Assembly (NCBI GenBank): GCA_963970005.1
Contig: CAXAMN010021224.1
Coordinates: 260,528-324,527, forward strand
Reading direction: 5' to 3'
DNA length: 64,000 bases
Source: Durusdinium trenchii
Lineage: Eukaryota; Sar; Dinophyceae; Suessiales; Symbiodiniaceae
The position numbers were made by a program, and so were the translations under genes. Below, one piece after another: positions 24,762-36,576 of the stretch (positions are counted from its first letter, which is position 1; each line of letters begins with the position of its first letter). Below the pieces are notes generated by a model that saw only the letters and a program-made list of their open reading frames with translations, searched no databases and was not told the DNA's origin.

Positions 24762-25544
24762 GTGAGGTTGCTCATGTGGTCATTGATGATATTGATGAGC
24801 AAGAGATTTAGTTAGAAGGGTGGATGTTTGCGCTCGAATTTGCTCACATCGTTAAATGCTGATTCTCATGCATTTTGCCACAGGTTGGCGTCCATAGGAA
24901 TGTGCTGAATGAAATAGATTGCACCGTTGTATGCTCACCACTGTAATATAGAACAAGCCGTTTCAAGTGGTTGAGATACAAGAACAGAACATGGAATTCG
25001 GTGGTCGCTGGGAGGTCGCTGGTGCTTTTGTGCATGTCGCCCGAACGCCGTGGGGCCAGCCCCCTAACAGCTACCCATCACTCAAACAAAGAGATATGGG
25101 TGTGGGGGGGGAGACCTCCCAGTTGGACTTTTGGAAGGCTCGAAAATTCACCTAGTGTACCCATCGGGCCAGATGTTTTCTTGGCAAGTCCGAAACCAGC
25201 ACCTCACTGCCACATCACCAATGGTTCGACCTGTTAAGAGGGCCGTTCCCAATCCTTCAGAGGTGAGGATGCTGGCATACCTAGAACAGGAATGACCTCT
25301 GGCCCTTTCCAATCAAAACAGCGGTCATGCTTGGGTTTTCGCCCCGGGCGACTCGTTTTCCGGGAGCCCCAAACAACTGGTGTTTTCTTCGCCACATGAG
25401 TTCCCCCAACTCTCCCCCACCCGCCCAACCCTTGGCGCCGTGGGCCGCCAGGAGCTCTCCTTCTCCAGCGGCCCCTGGATTGTCTCCCGGCGTGGGTTCG
25501 CTGCACCCTTTCGCTGCAAGCGATGCTGATGTATGGAACTCCTC

Positions 25545-25642
25545 GGGCTCCAGTTGTACCGAACCTAAGGTTTGGTGGGACTGAGGTGGGTGGGTGCCAG
25601 GAGGGTCCAGTCATACCGAACCTGAGGAGGTACTTGGAGCCC
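25545..25642. repeat. Hairpin repeat, CCGAACCT stem, conserved loop
   Basis: Stem AGGTTTGGTGGGACTG against CAGTCATACCGAACCT, with GGGCTCC outer ends. The loop at 25589-25607 is identical to that at 22021. Confidence 0.86.
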
Positions 25643-26184
25643 TAGGGGAACCAAAAACATCGGAATCCCTATTCCAGCCGCAGCGGCTTCGCTGGAAAAT
25701 CCCGGGTGTGAATATGACATGAGAAGTGACATGAGAAGGCGAACTATAGTTGACCCGTTGGCGCCCGTTGGTGATCATACCTGGATCTTCCAACCCTGCA
25801 AACATTGTGCCCTTTGGCTAGTTTGAGGATGACAAGACCCTCGCCGATCGACCAGTTCTTCGGTGGACATGAGAAGTGGATATGAGCACATGAGACAATG
25901 AGGAACACGGGGCTGTTTTGGCCAACAATTCATTTGATTTTCTCTTAACTTCAAGACACACTATATAGCTACTTTTTCTTGCAGGATGGTTTTGGAGCTG
26001 TCCGTTTCTGTGTAATTAGCCAACGAAAGAAAACTGCAGGAAGCCGCGATCTAACTGCAGGAAACCCTTCGAGAGATGCTGAGCTTTCACTTTTTTTTAA
26101 ATGAAGCTTCCCATGCCCCTCCGCCAGCCAGGGCATGGACAGTGGTTTTTAGAAGTGGTGACCAGGAGGCTTGATTTCGTAGTG

Positions 26185-26266
26185 ACGCAGTGTGGATTTG
26201 AACCCGCACTGTGCACCCTTTGTTCAGTGTGAGATGTTCCAGCACTCTACCCAGTGGTTAAGCCGG
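26185..26266 (-). ncRNA. Possible tRNA-derived SINE or tRNA relic
   Basis: The minus strand shows an A-box-like TTAACCACTGGGTAG (with CACT/AGTG able to form a D-stem) and, about 45 bases on, a perfect B-box GGTTCAAATCC. I cannot fold an anticodon stem or an acceptor stem, so it is not a working tRNA. It may be a tRNA-derived SINE head or coincidence. Confidence 0.25.
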
Positions 26267-27257
26267 TTAATTTGCATCTCATCATTTTAATTTTGCCTCA
26301 TAGATATGTTATTACCATATACTACAGTGCTGTTCCACAAGAATGGACCCTCCATGCCGAGAAGGCCTCGCCCAGGTGGCCAATTCGCTGGTGGTCCCTC
26401 CTTGGGTCCAAGCTGTTCCAGTCCAAGGAGCTCCGCGATTCGTCGGTCCGAGACCGGCCGGCCGTTTGCCCGAACTGGGCCCGGGGCCGTTTGGCCGGTG
26501 GGTCTTTTTAAATCTTTTTAAGATGTAGAAAGGGGCAGTCAATGTAGAAAGGCAAGTGTATATGTTCCATACATGGATTACTTCTGGGTGCCAAAACGGA
26601 GATGCCGTGGAGGTCAATGGAGGTGGTTTGAACATACAAAGCTCCTAGACATAAAGTAACTATGCCTGTACGGAACAGCCACCCGCTGGAAAATGCTCAA
26701 AAAGAGATGCAGGACTTTGACTATAAAATACTAAGACTATATATATATATATGTATGCCTCAGGAGACCCCTTAGACCATGCAGAGGTACTTGGGTGGTA
26801 GTGGTAGTGAACTCCTAGAGAATAATCCTTTGATCGGAGGTCTGCCTACGGCATAGTTAGATTCTTTAGCATCCGTTTCTGAGCATTTTTGGGTGGCTAA
26901 GATGGGTTTATTGTTGCCAGGTTTACGCATGGGCGTCAACAAAGCCTCTACCCAAGTTCCCCAAACAGTGTGGTCACACTAGGGGTTCTTACGGTAGGGG
27001 TTAAGGGCCGGTGTCTAATCGAGCTGTCGTATGGGCGTGTGCGGCTAGTTCGCTGCTCTTTACAGTGCATTCATGCCTCTCGAAATCCTCGAAGTGCATT
27101 TCGACTGCTCAGGCTCGCAAAATCTGGTTGGCTGGCGCGGGTGCTTGTCGTGTGCGCTCTCGTTGTGGCAGGTGGTCACTTTTTGTGGCAGGCGCACGGG
27201 AAACCTCATGACTTTTTGTGACAGGTGCAAGGGATCGGAGCGGTGTTACTTCGAAGT

Positions 27258-27282
27258 GCAGATTTTGTGGCAGGCGCCGCAC
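27258..27282 (-). repeat. Inverted copy of the minisatellite core
   Basis: On the minus strand it reads GCGCCTGCCACAAAATCTGC followed by ACTTC. The CACAAAATCTGCACTTC part matches the variant unit at about 57838 in the 42-bp array. Confidence 0.75.
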
Positions 27283-27292
27283 GTTGGACATC

Positions 27293-27452
27293 TCTCACGC
27301 TCACTTACACTCACTCTCGCTCTCACTCTCACTCACTCACACTCACTCTCAGTCACACTCACCCTCACTCTCACTCACTCTCACTCAGTCTCACTCACCC
27401 ACTCTCAGAGTCTCACTCACTCTCACTCACACTCACACACACATTCGCAACA
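27293..27452. repeat. CTCACT-type low-complexity tract
   Basis: Irregular CTCACT, CTCTCA and CACACT units. The long Ser/Leu/Thr/His frames crossing it are products of the repeat. Confidence 0.92.
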
Positions 27453-27460
27453 GGTCACTT

Positions 27461-27585
27461 ACTCACCACCACCGCCACCATCACCACGATCTCCACCTAT
27501 CACCTCTCTGCACCCCAATCCGTCCAGATTGGTTTTCTGCTGCCACACCTCTAGACCTCACTGTTTGGGGTCTTTTGCAGGGATA
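27461..27585 (+). repeat. Duplicated block, copy A
   Basis: CACCACCACC..., CCGTCCAGATT, CTGCTGCCACACCTCTAGAC, CTCACTGTTTGGGGTCTTTT. It matches copy B at 27920. Confidence 0.8.
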
Positions 27586-27789
27586 ACTAATTTTTTCATG
27601 CGCATATCTGACTCTGATCCTCGTCGATCAGTACCTCCGGAAGAATTGGCACCGCCATAGAAGCGGTAGAAATCGAACAGCTTTTATGGTTTCTATCATT
27701 TTTCAAAGGTTTTAAATCAGGTGTTTATAAAGAATTGTTATCAAAAGGTTTCTAGGCGTTTGTGATTCGAACTTAATTGATTGATAAAA

Positions 27790-28053
27790 TCCACTCACTC
27801 ACTCACTCCACTCACTCACTCCAGTCACACTCACTCCACTCATTCCACGCCACTCCACTCCACTCCCCGCTCCGCTCCCCTCCGCTCCGCCCCGCCCCGC
27901 CACGCACGCACTGACTCACTCACTCACCCACCACCATCTCCACCTTCATCACCACCATCACCACTCTGGACCCCAGTGCGTCTAGATCTCTAGACATTCT
28001 GCTGCTACACCTCTAGACCTCACACACACTGTTTGGGGTCTCTTACCGGGATA
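27790..28053 (+). repeat. CTCACT tract and duplicated block, copy B
   Basis: A CACTCACTC tract (27790-27925), then CACCACCATC, GCGTCTAGAT, CTGCTGCTACACCTCTAGAC and CACTGTTTGGGGTCTC: the same order as 27293-27585, diverged. Confidence 0.8.
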
Positions 28054-28614
28054 GCCCAGTTGCAATGGACAGCTCTGTTGTACAATCCCAAACACTCCAT
28101 GCATCAAACACACACCTCCTCTCCCTTTCATCCAAGTTTGACAGTCCTTTGCCCCCTGTTTGGAGCCCCAGTCGCTTCATTCCTGCGTCGCTTCAGCTGA
28201 CTTCCCACACATTGGACCTCCGATTTTCGGGTCGTTGTTTTTTGTGTCTCCAGCCCCTGCTCTCGGTTCTCGAGCGGACTGATCACCTGATCACCTCCGC
28301 AATTGGTTCACATGCCCATTGGGGCCGCATAACGCCACGTCGTGACGTGGAGGAAAAACAACCAAAACGCTGCCTGGGGGGGTACGGTGGAAGTTAATCC
28401 ACTGAGCAGCATCGCCCAAAAACATTTCCAACGGTGATGAATGAATGCATGCATGTGGGCCAGCTTGGCTATCTTTGCTCCAGAAGTTTGTTATGCATGA
28501 TCCGAGGTACAACACTTGGTGACCTTCAGTAGTCTTACATAGATGGAATCTACACATGGTGTTTTTGTGGCCACATATTGACATATATAATCGCCGACCT
28601 TTTGTTTGTGTCAG

Positions 28615-28766
28615 GACCCTATTTGGAGCAAACGTGGTGTGAATCAAGTGACTATTGGTGGTGGGAGTCATATGAACAATACAGTCGGGGTGCCCAGATG
28701 TGGTGGTTTGGCTCATGGATAGGTTCGGCTGACATCAGCAAAACCATCTCAAGGCCGGCCGTGTGA
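28615..28766 (+). CDS. Candidate exon, Trp/Tyr-rich
   Basis: Follows TTTGTTTGTGTCAG. It reads PYLEQTWCESSDYWWWESYE, QYSRGAQMWWFGSWIG, SADISKTISRPAV, then TGA. A donor GTGAGG overlaps the stop, so it may be internal. No family is recognised. Confidence 0.35.
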
Positions 28767-29360
28767 GGTCTGTTTTTGGCGAATTTCATGGAGTTTCAAA
28801 GTTTCCAGCCTCTAAGGACCAAGGACTAGGACCCTGTTCACATCCCGCATCTGAAGGGTCAACAAACCACCCAGAAGCTCCGTGTTCTCACGCCCTCGCC
28901 CAGTCCTTCAGGGACCGGGCCGTCTTCGGGAGGAGTCAGGGTCGGTGTTGGGTCGCAATCTATACCCACCCAGACCTTTCCATATGAGGGTCCGACCCCT
29001 CCATATGAGGGCCCATGAGCATTTGGGCATCAAGAAACAACCCTGATCCGTCATTGGACCACTTCTGGAGGGTTTTGACCCCGGCTGTCGAAACAGCCAC
29101 AACCCAACCGTCCAACCGCCTCAGGTCCCTGTGAATTTCAACAGATCGAGCCTTGGCTCCGGCAGAACCCACCGCCTGCCTGCATTCTGCAGGGGTGGGA
29201 ACGGGGTCGAGAACCGCGGTATCTCAGGAGGTCGTTGGACCCCCTATAGTTTCCTCACCCCATCAATCCATGGAATCTTTGCCTAGAGGATTGAGGACAT
29301 CTCAAAATCGCCCCAATGGATGTAAAGCATTGCGTTGGCAGAAGCGGGTTGTGATTTTTG

Positions 29361-29480
29361 CGCGAAGACACGAAGACTCGAAGACACGAAGACGCAAGGC
29401 TTCAGGTCTTCAAGGTTTCAAGGCGTCACGGTGTCAGCAGGGTTTCAAGGCGTCAAGGCTTCATGTCTTCAGAGGAAAGT
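29361..29480. repeat. Degenerate GAAGACACGAAGACTCG / GGTTTCAAGGCGTCA repeat
   Basis: Irregular short units. It yields Lys/Arg/Thr-rich false frames. Confidence 0.75.
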
Positions 29481-30048
29481 CACCCGGGACTTCCAACACG
29501 TAAAAGGCAGATCTTCCAGCCTCATGTAAAACGGCTACTAGTAGCGACCGAAGGCCGTTTTCCTGGATCAAGGCGGACCGAGCTTTCAAAGGACATCAAA
29601 GGACGATCATCCGATGTCTAAACATGCCGACCACATCCGACCCAACCTAAAAGGACATGCCCCCAAAGCAAAGTCGTCCCGCATTCCAGGTGGTTGGCCA
29701 TTTCAGTTGGTTCTGCTTTTTGAAAGGCGGCGCATGAAGCCACCTTCCTTGAACCATCTTAAACCTATTCTGGTGAATGCTAGAAAGAGCCCAGCTCCCA
29801 CGTTTGGGTCTTGGCCAAGATAGAGATGAACACATACACAACATCAGTTTTGATGGAATCATCGCCAACAAAAACATCAGACCTCAAACGTCAGGAGTTC
29901 CATGTCGGGGTCCTTCGTCGTTCGTGTGAGGCCAAGCCCATGATCCTCTCAATGGATGGGACTCAAAATCACCTCGACATGGAAGTGCTGGCAGAATCCG
30001 AAAGTCTCCACACCACTGAACACCTGGACGTACTCCAACCATCTCCAA

Positions 30049-30129
30049 CCTAAGAGCGATGGCCTCCACCCTAATAGCGATGGCCTCCAACCTAATAGCA
30101 AAAGGACCCTCATAGCAATGGCCTCCACC
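30049..30129 (+). repeat. 21-bp minisatellite, AGCGATGGCCTCC
   Basis: Units CCTAAGAGCGATGGCCTCCA at 30049 and 30070, then degenerate copies. Confidence 0.82.
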
Positions 30130-30465
30130 CAGAAGCAATACTGAACACCTGGACGCAACTCTTGGATACCTGTTTGCACTAGCCTATCTTGAACACCTCT
30201 TTGTCATCTCGAGCTGCCACCGAGGAGCATGGCCGGCATGAGAAGCTGCGGAGTTTGAAAGGCGCGCGTTGTAGCCAAGGCGCATGTGAGGGCCCAATGA
30301 GGCCAACAAACTCACCAGGTCCAATTGGACATGTCCTTATACAAATAGGATTGTCTAGACATGTTTAGACCATTCATGAGCCTCTATAGCTAGCGTACTT
30401 TCACCTGTTTGCGTGACCCTACAGCGGGTCACAAAAACGGCACAGGTGCTTGTGTATCATCCCAT

Positions 30466-30502
30466 ATATATATATAATAATAAGTATTATATATATATAT
30501 AC
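30466..30502. repeat. AT-rich dinucleotide tract
   Basis: (TA)n, ATAATAATAAG, (TA)n. Similar short (TA)n runs occur at 9449-9466, 13424-13438 and 26731-26750. Confidence 0.88.
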
Positions 30503-30928
30503 ATCTTACATTGTATGCCGCATATTTGCCGCATTTGCCTCCAAAGGAGCTGGTGAAAGATGGAACATCCACAGCCGAACCGTATTAGACTTTTCAGCCA
30601 CCAAATCACCTGGGTCCCAGGGATAAACATGGATAAACCATAATAACACCGTCCAGCACCAGGTGCCCGGTACTCGCCTCTGGTCGGCTTCAAGGATTGA
30701 CCCTCAGGTACAGTCTGGGACTGGCAGACAGTCTGGGACTGGCAGACAAAGGTCACTGGCGTTCCCCGGGCCAGTCTGAGTCTGGGACTGGCCATGACCT
30801 CTATGAATGGCTTCTAGACCACTCATTAACCTCAAAACAGAGGTCATGTTTGGGTTTACAAATTGAGACATGGGCCTGGCCCAACTATAATCCTGCAATT
30901 AGAGGAGACGTCCCAGGTTATCTTGCAG

Positions 30929-31127
30929 CCTTGAATCCAGCTTTTGTGTGTTTTCGCCCAAAGACCCAAAGACTCGCAACGCCTCACGTTTCTCCACGCC
31001 ACCAGGTGATCGCAGTGAGCCGAGCGTCGACGCGGGTGACAGTGCCCGCAGCACTGAAGCGGACAGCCAGGCGTCCGTCGTTTCGCCCATGGGATCGCCA
31101 CCGTCGTCCGTCGTCCGTCGCTCATGA
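30929..31127 (+). CDS. Candidate terminal exon, Ser/Asp-rich
   Basis: After TTATCTTGCAG the frame reads SPKDPKTRNASRFSTPPGDR, SEPSVDAGDSARSTEADSQA, SVVSPMGSPPSSVVRRS and stops. It looks like a disordered tail. There is no start codon, so it can only be an exon. Confidence 0.3.
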
Positions 31128-31150
31128 GAGATCATTCACTTGACGTTTTC

Positions 31151-31241
31151 ACCCTAGGGCTCCTGGCCCACCTCCTGAGGTTCGGTGGTTGGGGTGGGTG
31201 CCAGGGGCGTCTAACCACCGAACCTGAGGGAGCCCTAGGGT
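31151..31241. repeat. Hairpin repeat, ACCCTAGGGCTCC ends, conserved loop
   Basis: 13-bp perfect outer ends, then a GAGGTTCGGTGGTT stem. Loop GGTGGGTGCCAGGGGCGTC at 31193-31211. Confidence 0.86.
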
Positions 31242-32222
31242 CAGAAGGTCCAGTCGTAGCTTCTCAGGTACTGGACCACGGGACCGACCTGGCTGGCACC
31301 ACACTGTTGTCGAACACATCACCGTCCGTCGGTGCGGATCCCGGTGTCACATGCACCGGGTGAACCAGGGTGAGAGATGGTCACCTTTGGATCGTTTGGT
31401 CGTTTCGAATCCGTTTGAGACGTAAGACCGAAGCGCAGGTGTGGCTGTAGGGCGTGTGGTGAGTCTGCCCAGTCTGCCACATGTTCGACGCATTTTCGAT
31501 GCAGTCACAGGTCGACATGAGACACACTGCGCACGCTGTCTCGGGTCGGATCCTGTTCGGGTCTCGGGTCAGGACTCGGTGACTCGAGTGTCGAGTCGAC
31601 TCGGCGTCCGCACGCTGTCTCGGCGACGTGGGGCGCTGTCGTTGTGCGAGACCGGTACACCACGTGGGCGTTGACGGGCCTTCGTCTTCGAAGTCCGAAG
31701 GCTGAGCCTGAAGACGAAGGTCAGACCAGTCCCAGTCCCAGGTCATGAGACTGTCTCTAGTCTCACTCCACTGGCCTCAGTTTGATGTTGAAGTGCGAGA
31801 CTCGTTGGCTTGAGAAGAGTCACTCTTCCATTCAGGTCCCTCAGAATCCTACCAGGTTAAGAGTAGTTTGCGCCCATCACCGAAGCCAACTTTGGATCGC
31901 AGGCCAGTGAGGATCTCAGCTTGGCCCTGGAGAATGTCAAACAGTGAGCTGTCAGCAGTGATTGCTTGGCAAGCGAGACCAGACCAAGAGACAATGTATA
32001 GAATCTAAGAAGAGCGCTTCAAGGCCACAGTGATCATGATGATGGGTGGAGTGATTGACAATGAGATTACCCCGTTCAATCGGGTGGTTAATCCAGAACT
32101 TCCAATGGCTCATGAAATACCCTACCTGGCAGTCATAGTCCACCACTACCTGGAGGTCAAATGACTCCTGACTGGACTCTCAAGATTCCAGTGGAGTCAA
32201 AAAAGATCGATGATCCTGAATA

Positions 32223-32282
32223 CCCATAGGGTCCAGGTACCTCCCATAGGGTCCAGGTACCTCCCATAGGGTCCAGGTACCT
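32223..32282. repeat. 20-bp tandem repeat, three perfect copies
   Basis: CCCATAGGGTCCAGGTACCT three times without change, which suggests recent expansion. Confidence 0.95.
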
Positions 32283-33595
32283 CCCCCGGATGGTCTTGAA
32301 GGTGAAATTAAAGTACTTCCAGAGAATGGCCTTGGGGGGCCACAGGACATCCTCGTGATAGGGACGCGTCAATGAGCTCGGGCTTCCGGGCGAAACCGTC
32401 GGAAGTGTCCGTGCACAAAGGCCAGTTCTAAGAGGGAGTGTACCAAGAGAGGTTGACCTGAGCTAGAATCCTGTAGTGATACATATGGGATGGGTTATAG
32501 TTATAGGGCTGTTCAACCTGTAGATCCCATCCAAGCATATGTTGCATAGAACCATATAGAACCCAATAGAACCTAGACATAACCTCCGTTTTGAGTGGAC
32601 ATGACCATGTTTTGGCTCCCGAACAGGGCCACTCAGGTTCTAGGTGTTTTTGTTGAGTCCAGTCATGACTCATTTGACTCGTTGGGATAACATGAGTCGT
32701 TTCAAGGTTCCGGCATGTATAACCATTCTTGGTCATTCCATTCGTGTATTCAATCAAGGGAGGAATGCTGAAACCCCACTTTTCTACCCCCAAAACAACC
32801 AGATATTTCTAATACAATATGATGCGTAAATGGTATAGTACCACAAGACTGCCATGCGCCGTGCGCAAAGGATGGCAAAGGTTTAGTGTTCCAAATCTTT
32901 GATAAAAGGATCTTCATGGTCCATGTGGTAGTTGGTCATAGTCATAGTTGGTCCAATTTGCCCGGAGCCTTGTTGTGGAACACGGGTACATCATTTCTTG
33001 AGTCAGTCAAAATTTGCCTCCAACTTCTTGGGGAGGCGTGCCATCGGCAGCTGTGTTTTTTAACCTTACAAAAAGAGGTCTCCCAAGAGGGCCAGCATTA
33101 CCCAGGGGCCCAATGGATTTAGGGGTACCAAGAATCCATGGTTCAGTGGGAGTGAGTTCAAACCACCCCGGACTGGTCAAGACCGCATTGGTCGTTGGAG
33201 TCCATGCACGTCGAATTCGTTCGTGTATCGCATCCAGGGTGACACCTGGCGACCTGGATCGACCGGACGAGACCTGGCGACGTCGCCCAGGTTACCAGTG
33301 GCTCGAACCTTCTTGCACTTCGACACGCGCACCGACGTACCTCATCGGCGCTCCAAGTCCGTCTGAATAGAGACGGTCGAGCCTCGGCAACGATGGAACG
33401 AGGGATCGACAGAGGTGATCCATGTAGTTCCATGTAGGGAATTTTCCGAGGTACGAACGGGTCGACTCCAGGTACATGTGTATATTGCATCCGACGGTCA
33501 CCAATGGTTCGAACGCTTAAGGCCCTTCCAGAGAAGACCTGGCAGGACATCGGATGCAGTGTAGATTAAACTGTTGTTTTTCTTTCCTGGTGGAG

Positions 33596-33689
33596 GTTGC
33601 TCCTGAAGTTTGGCAGGAAGAAAGGAGGCACGATCCAGTTGCGGATGTAGAAGAAGAGATCCTTCTTGTATCTTTTGGTCACTTCAAGG
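33596..33689 (+). CDS. Candidate exon of an unrecognised host gene
   Basis: A reading block VAPEVWQEERRHDPVADVEE and then EILLVSFGHFK of ordinary protein composition. It is preceded by a T-rich tract ending GGAG and followed by G|GTAAGG, a good donor. No homology is recognised. Supported only by composition and splice-like edges. Confidence 0.38.
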
Positions 33690-34276
33690 GTAAGGGACCA
33701 CAGCTGCTTCTTGCCGCTTGGGATTCAGGTCTTTCAGTTTCAGGCCGAGTCACCACGCACACCACTGCCACGCCAAGTATTTTTAAAATGGGTAGAATCA
33801 TGTCACTGTCCCAAATTTTTCGGGTACGAACTGGAGGGCCCAGGTACTTGTTTGGAGTTGTCCTCCCACATATCGTCCTCTTAATCTCTTCCGTTGTCCA
33901 CAGCCGAGGACAGTCAGCACAGCATCAGCTTTAGCATCCTTTAGCCGTTTTGGAGGCTGGATCAGCTCCATGGAAACGAGCCAACTTGGGGGATCCGACC
34001 CCAGGGATTGGAAGCTCTGGCCCCTACTGGCTGGAGGGTCCATGCTCCCACTTAGGTGGACTCCCTTCGACCCAACAACAAGGTGCTCCCTTCACCGCCC
34101 GACTGACCCCAGACCCCTCCAATTCAGGGACCGATCCCTCCAGAGGATTCGGGTCCAGGAGCCTAAAAGGGAAGAAAGAAACGCGCGGTCGCTTGGACTT
34201 GCTTCAAAGGTCCAGTCCCAAACCCAAAAAAAGAACAATACATGTCTTGCTGCGTATCGAGCCCGATTGTTTTTAC

Positions 34277-34372
34277 CCGGAGTCTGGAGTCTCAAGGTAC
34301 CTCGGAGAACAGGTACAAGTACATGTTTTTATAGGGTCATGTCCTATATAGGGTACTTTGAAGGGTCAAGCT
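34277..34372. repeat. Fold-back repeat, same AAGTACC family
   Basis: AGTCTCAAGGTACCTCGGAG, then a GTACAAGTACATGTT centre, and GGGTCATGTCC...GGGTACTTTGAAG on the return. Confidence 0.62.
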
Positions 34373-35408
34373 ACTGAACCTGTGGTTGCTAGCAACATCG
34401 TCGGATTCTCGCACCACCCGCTTTCCACCGAACCCCAACAACAACCTCTGGGCCCCTCAAGGGGTGGTGAATGGACACCCTTTCGCCGCTCTTCAGGGTT
34501 ATTATTAAGACTCCCCATCGAAGGTGGGCCCTGAGAGGGATTGCCAGCGAGAAATTTGGGTGTGCATTAATGGGGAGACCCGCAACCAATTCGTATTCAG
34601 GTCTATTTCCGTCTTCCAAGGGTCGTTGGGTTCCCACTTCCCACAAGGGTCCTCCCTGCTCATTCAGGATCTCCAGTCCACCCCCGCGTGGCAGCCCAGA
34701 GGCAGAGGACAAAGCCCATGAAACATGAATGTGTTTCGCGTAGTTGCAAGTCTTCATGTTACTACGTAGTTACTAGCTGTTGGTTTGTTGGTGAAAAGAT
34801 GGTGGGTTTGAAGGGGTTGTTTGGGTTCCACACTAGGGGTATATATCTGGGAAACGCATCTCACGCATGGATTAGTGATTCAAGTGCTTGGAGTGTGAAC
34901 ATTCTGAAAGGATCAACCGAAGCAGTCAGTACATGGAGCTCGTCTCGCTGGGCTCAGTGTCAGGATTGATAATTATAGGCAGTTTTTGGTGACAAGGATT
35001 CACAGCTCAGGATGTTGAGTTTGCTAGTTCCGAACACCATTCACAACCTAGGACATCTTGCAGTCCAACAAACTTATCGGATCTTTGTCCGGCTTTTTTT
35101 TACATGCCCAGCATGTATAGTTTCGGGCCTGGTACCCAGTTCTAGAGTTCTCCAAGTAGCAAGGAGGCGCTGTGGGTGGATGATTTCTAAAGAGGTCTAA
35201 AGAGTTTTCTTTCAGGTATTTGGAGCCAACTTGATTGAACAGAGCACGAAACCAAACGATGACCGAGCACTCCATTGACCTGGAAACCCAAACGACCAGA
35301 AACCAATGGTTCCTATAGTTGTTCCTGTGTTCCTGCAGTGTGGCAATGAAGATCTTTTCACATTTTACATGTCACTCAAGTACGTGGTCGTTTGGAGAAA
35401 CATCTAGG

Positions 35409-35471
35409 TTGGAGGCCACCGCTAGTAGATTGGAGGCCATCGCTCGTAGGTTGGAGGCCATCGCTAGTTTC
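35409..35471 (-). repeat. 21-bp minisatellite, same unit in inverse orientation
   Basis: Three exact-length units starting TTGGAGGCCATCGCT at 35409, 35430 and 35451. This is the reverse complement of the unit at 30049. Confidence 0.88.
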
Positions 35472-36047
35472 TTCTGCTTGGGACTGGCTTTTCTCGGTAT
35501 GCTGTTGTCTTTCTGTCCAACTTCATTCTAGGTCGCGACAGCTTCGCTCCTGTCGTGGAGCTCGGCTGCTTGCGCTCCAGCAGATGGTGGCCATCGGGTC
35601 CCAATGGCCAAGCAGATTGGGGGGAGCAAACTGAGGATCTCAGACCCAAACACGCCATGGGAATGGAAGAATTTACGACCCTTGAAACATCTGAAACCCA
35701 CCCCAGGTCGGTGTGTGAATTTCTATGACACACACCGTGTTTCGTCGTCTCTGGGAGAAAACAAGCCCCAGACGAGGTGGTTTTTGGTTCGATGTGTTCG
35801 GTTCGATGGACTCAACAGCTTCGAATTGTAGGATCTCGACTTCTTGACGCATCCCAGTCAATCAAGGGATCAACTCTCGATCCATTTGTGAGCTTTTTAC
35901 TCCCTTCTTGGCAACCAAGAAGCTCTAATCCCAAGTGGTGTTTATTGGGGGATTGGCCAGTCAAGTACTCTTGGGTATTAGCATTTATGTGGGGGTTCAT
36001 ATTGCATATAAACCTCCTTTCAAATTGTGCCATCTACTCTGAAACCG

Positions 36048-36170
36048 CTGGCATCGCTACTAGGAGCAAGGACGCTATTAGGGGCTCCTGGCATCGCTAC
36101 TAGGAGCAAGGACGCTACTAGACTAGGGGCTCCTGGCCTTACTACTAGGATCAAGACGCTACTAGGAGCA
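36048..36170. repeat. 40-45 bp minisatellite, GGCATCGCTACTAGGAGC
   Basis: Three units beginning CTGGCATCGCTAC or CTGGCCTTACTAC at 36048, 36088 and 36133. Each contains CAAGGACGCTA and GGGGCTC. Confidence 0.85.
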
Positions 36171-36386
36171 CTGTGGGAAAAAAAGCTGCACACATACGTT
36201 CTGAGAAGGTGTTCAGGGCCTCTGGATATCCAGTCAGATCCACTGGATTCTGTATGGCAATACCTGGATGCTGCAAGGAATCACATTGCAATAGGGTGCG
36301 GGGGATGTCCCCATGTTCAAGGGTAAATGGTTCGAAGCGTGCGGGTTTTATCATCTACTGTATATACCTTGACCACTGGAACTCAG

Positions 36387-36576
36387 ACTTCCTGCTTGGC
36401 TGTGGACCTTGATGGGCTGCGGAGACCGGTAAAGGCAATCCATTTGCCTGGAGAGGGGGGAGCCGCATGGGCTCTGACAGGCGTGAAGTACAGGCCGGTC
36501 GAATGGTGGAGCATCAGAGCATTCAAAAGTCATTACCCAGATGCTCCAAACAGCCGAAACATTGACATAACCACGG
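36387..36576 (+). CDS. Candidate exon of an unrecognised host gene
   Basis: About 63 codons (TSCLAVDLDGLRRPVKAIHL, GEGGAAWALTGVKYRPVEWW, SIRAFKSHYPDAPNSRNIDI). Acceptor-like ACTCAG before it and donor-like G|GTGAGT after it. Aromatic-rich and balanced, so it looks translated. The family is not recognised. Confidence 0.42.

Larger units (their letters stand above)
13460..26180. other. Intergenic, repeats and a few candidate exons
   Basis: No domain is recognised. The 190-codon plus frame at 20986-21558 is mixed in composition, with a GC-rich centre. 21620-21790 is AT-rich with irregular AGTAACTA and ACTACTA units. The remainder is the listed hairpins. Confidence 0.55.

Noticed and set aside
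27073..27660. Frames of 110-195 codons rich in Ser, Leu, Thr and His
   Set aside because: Translations of the CTCACT low-complexity tract.
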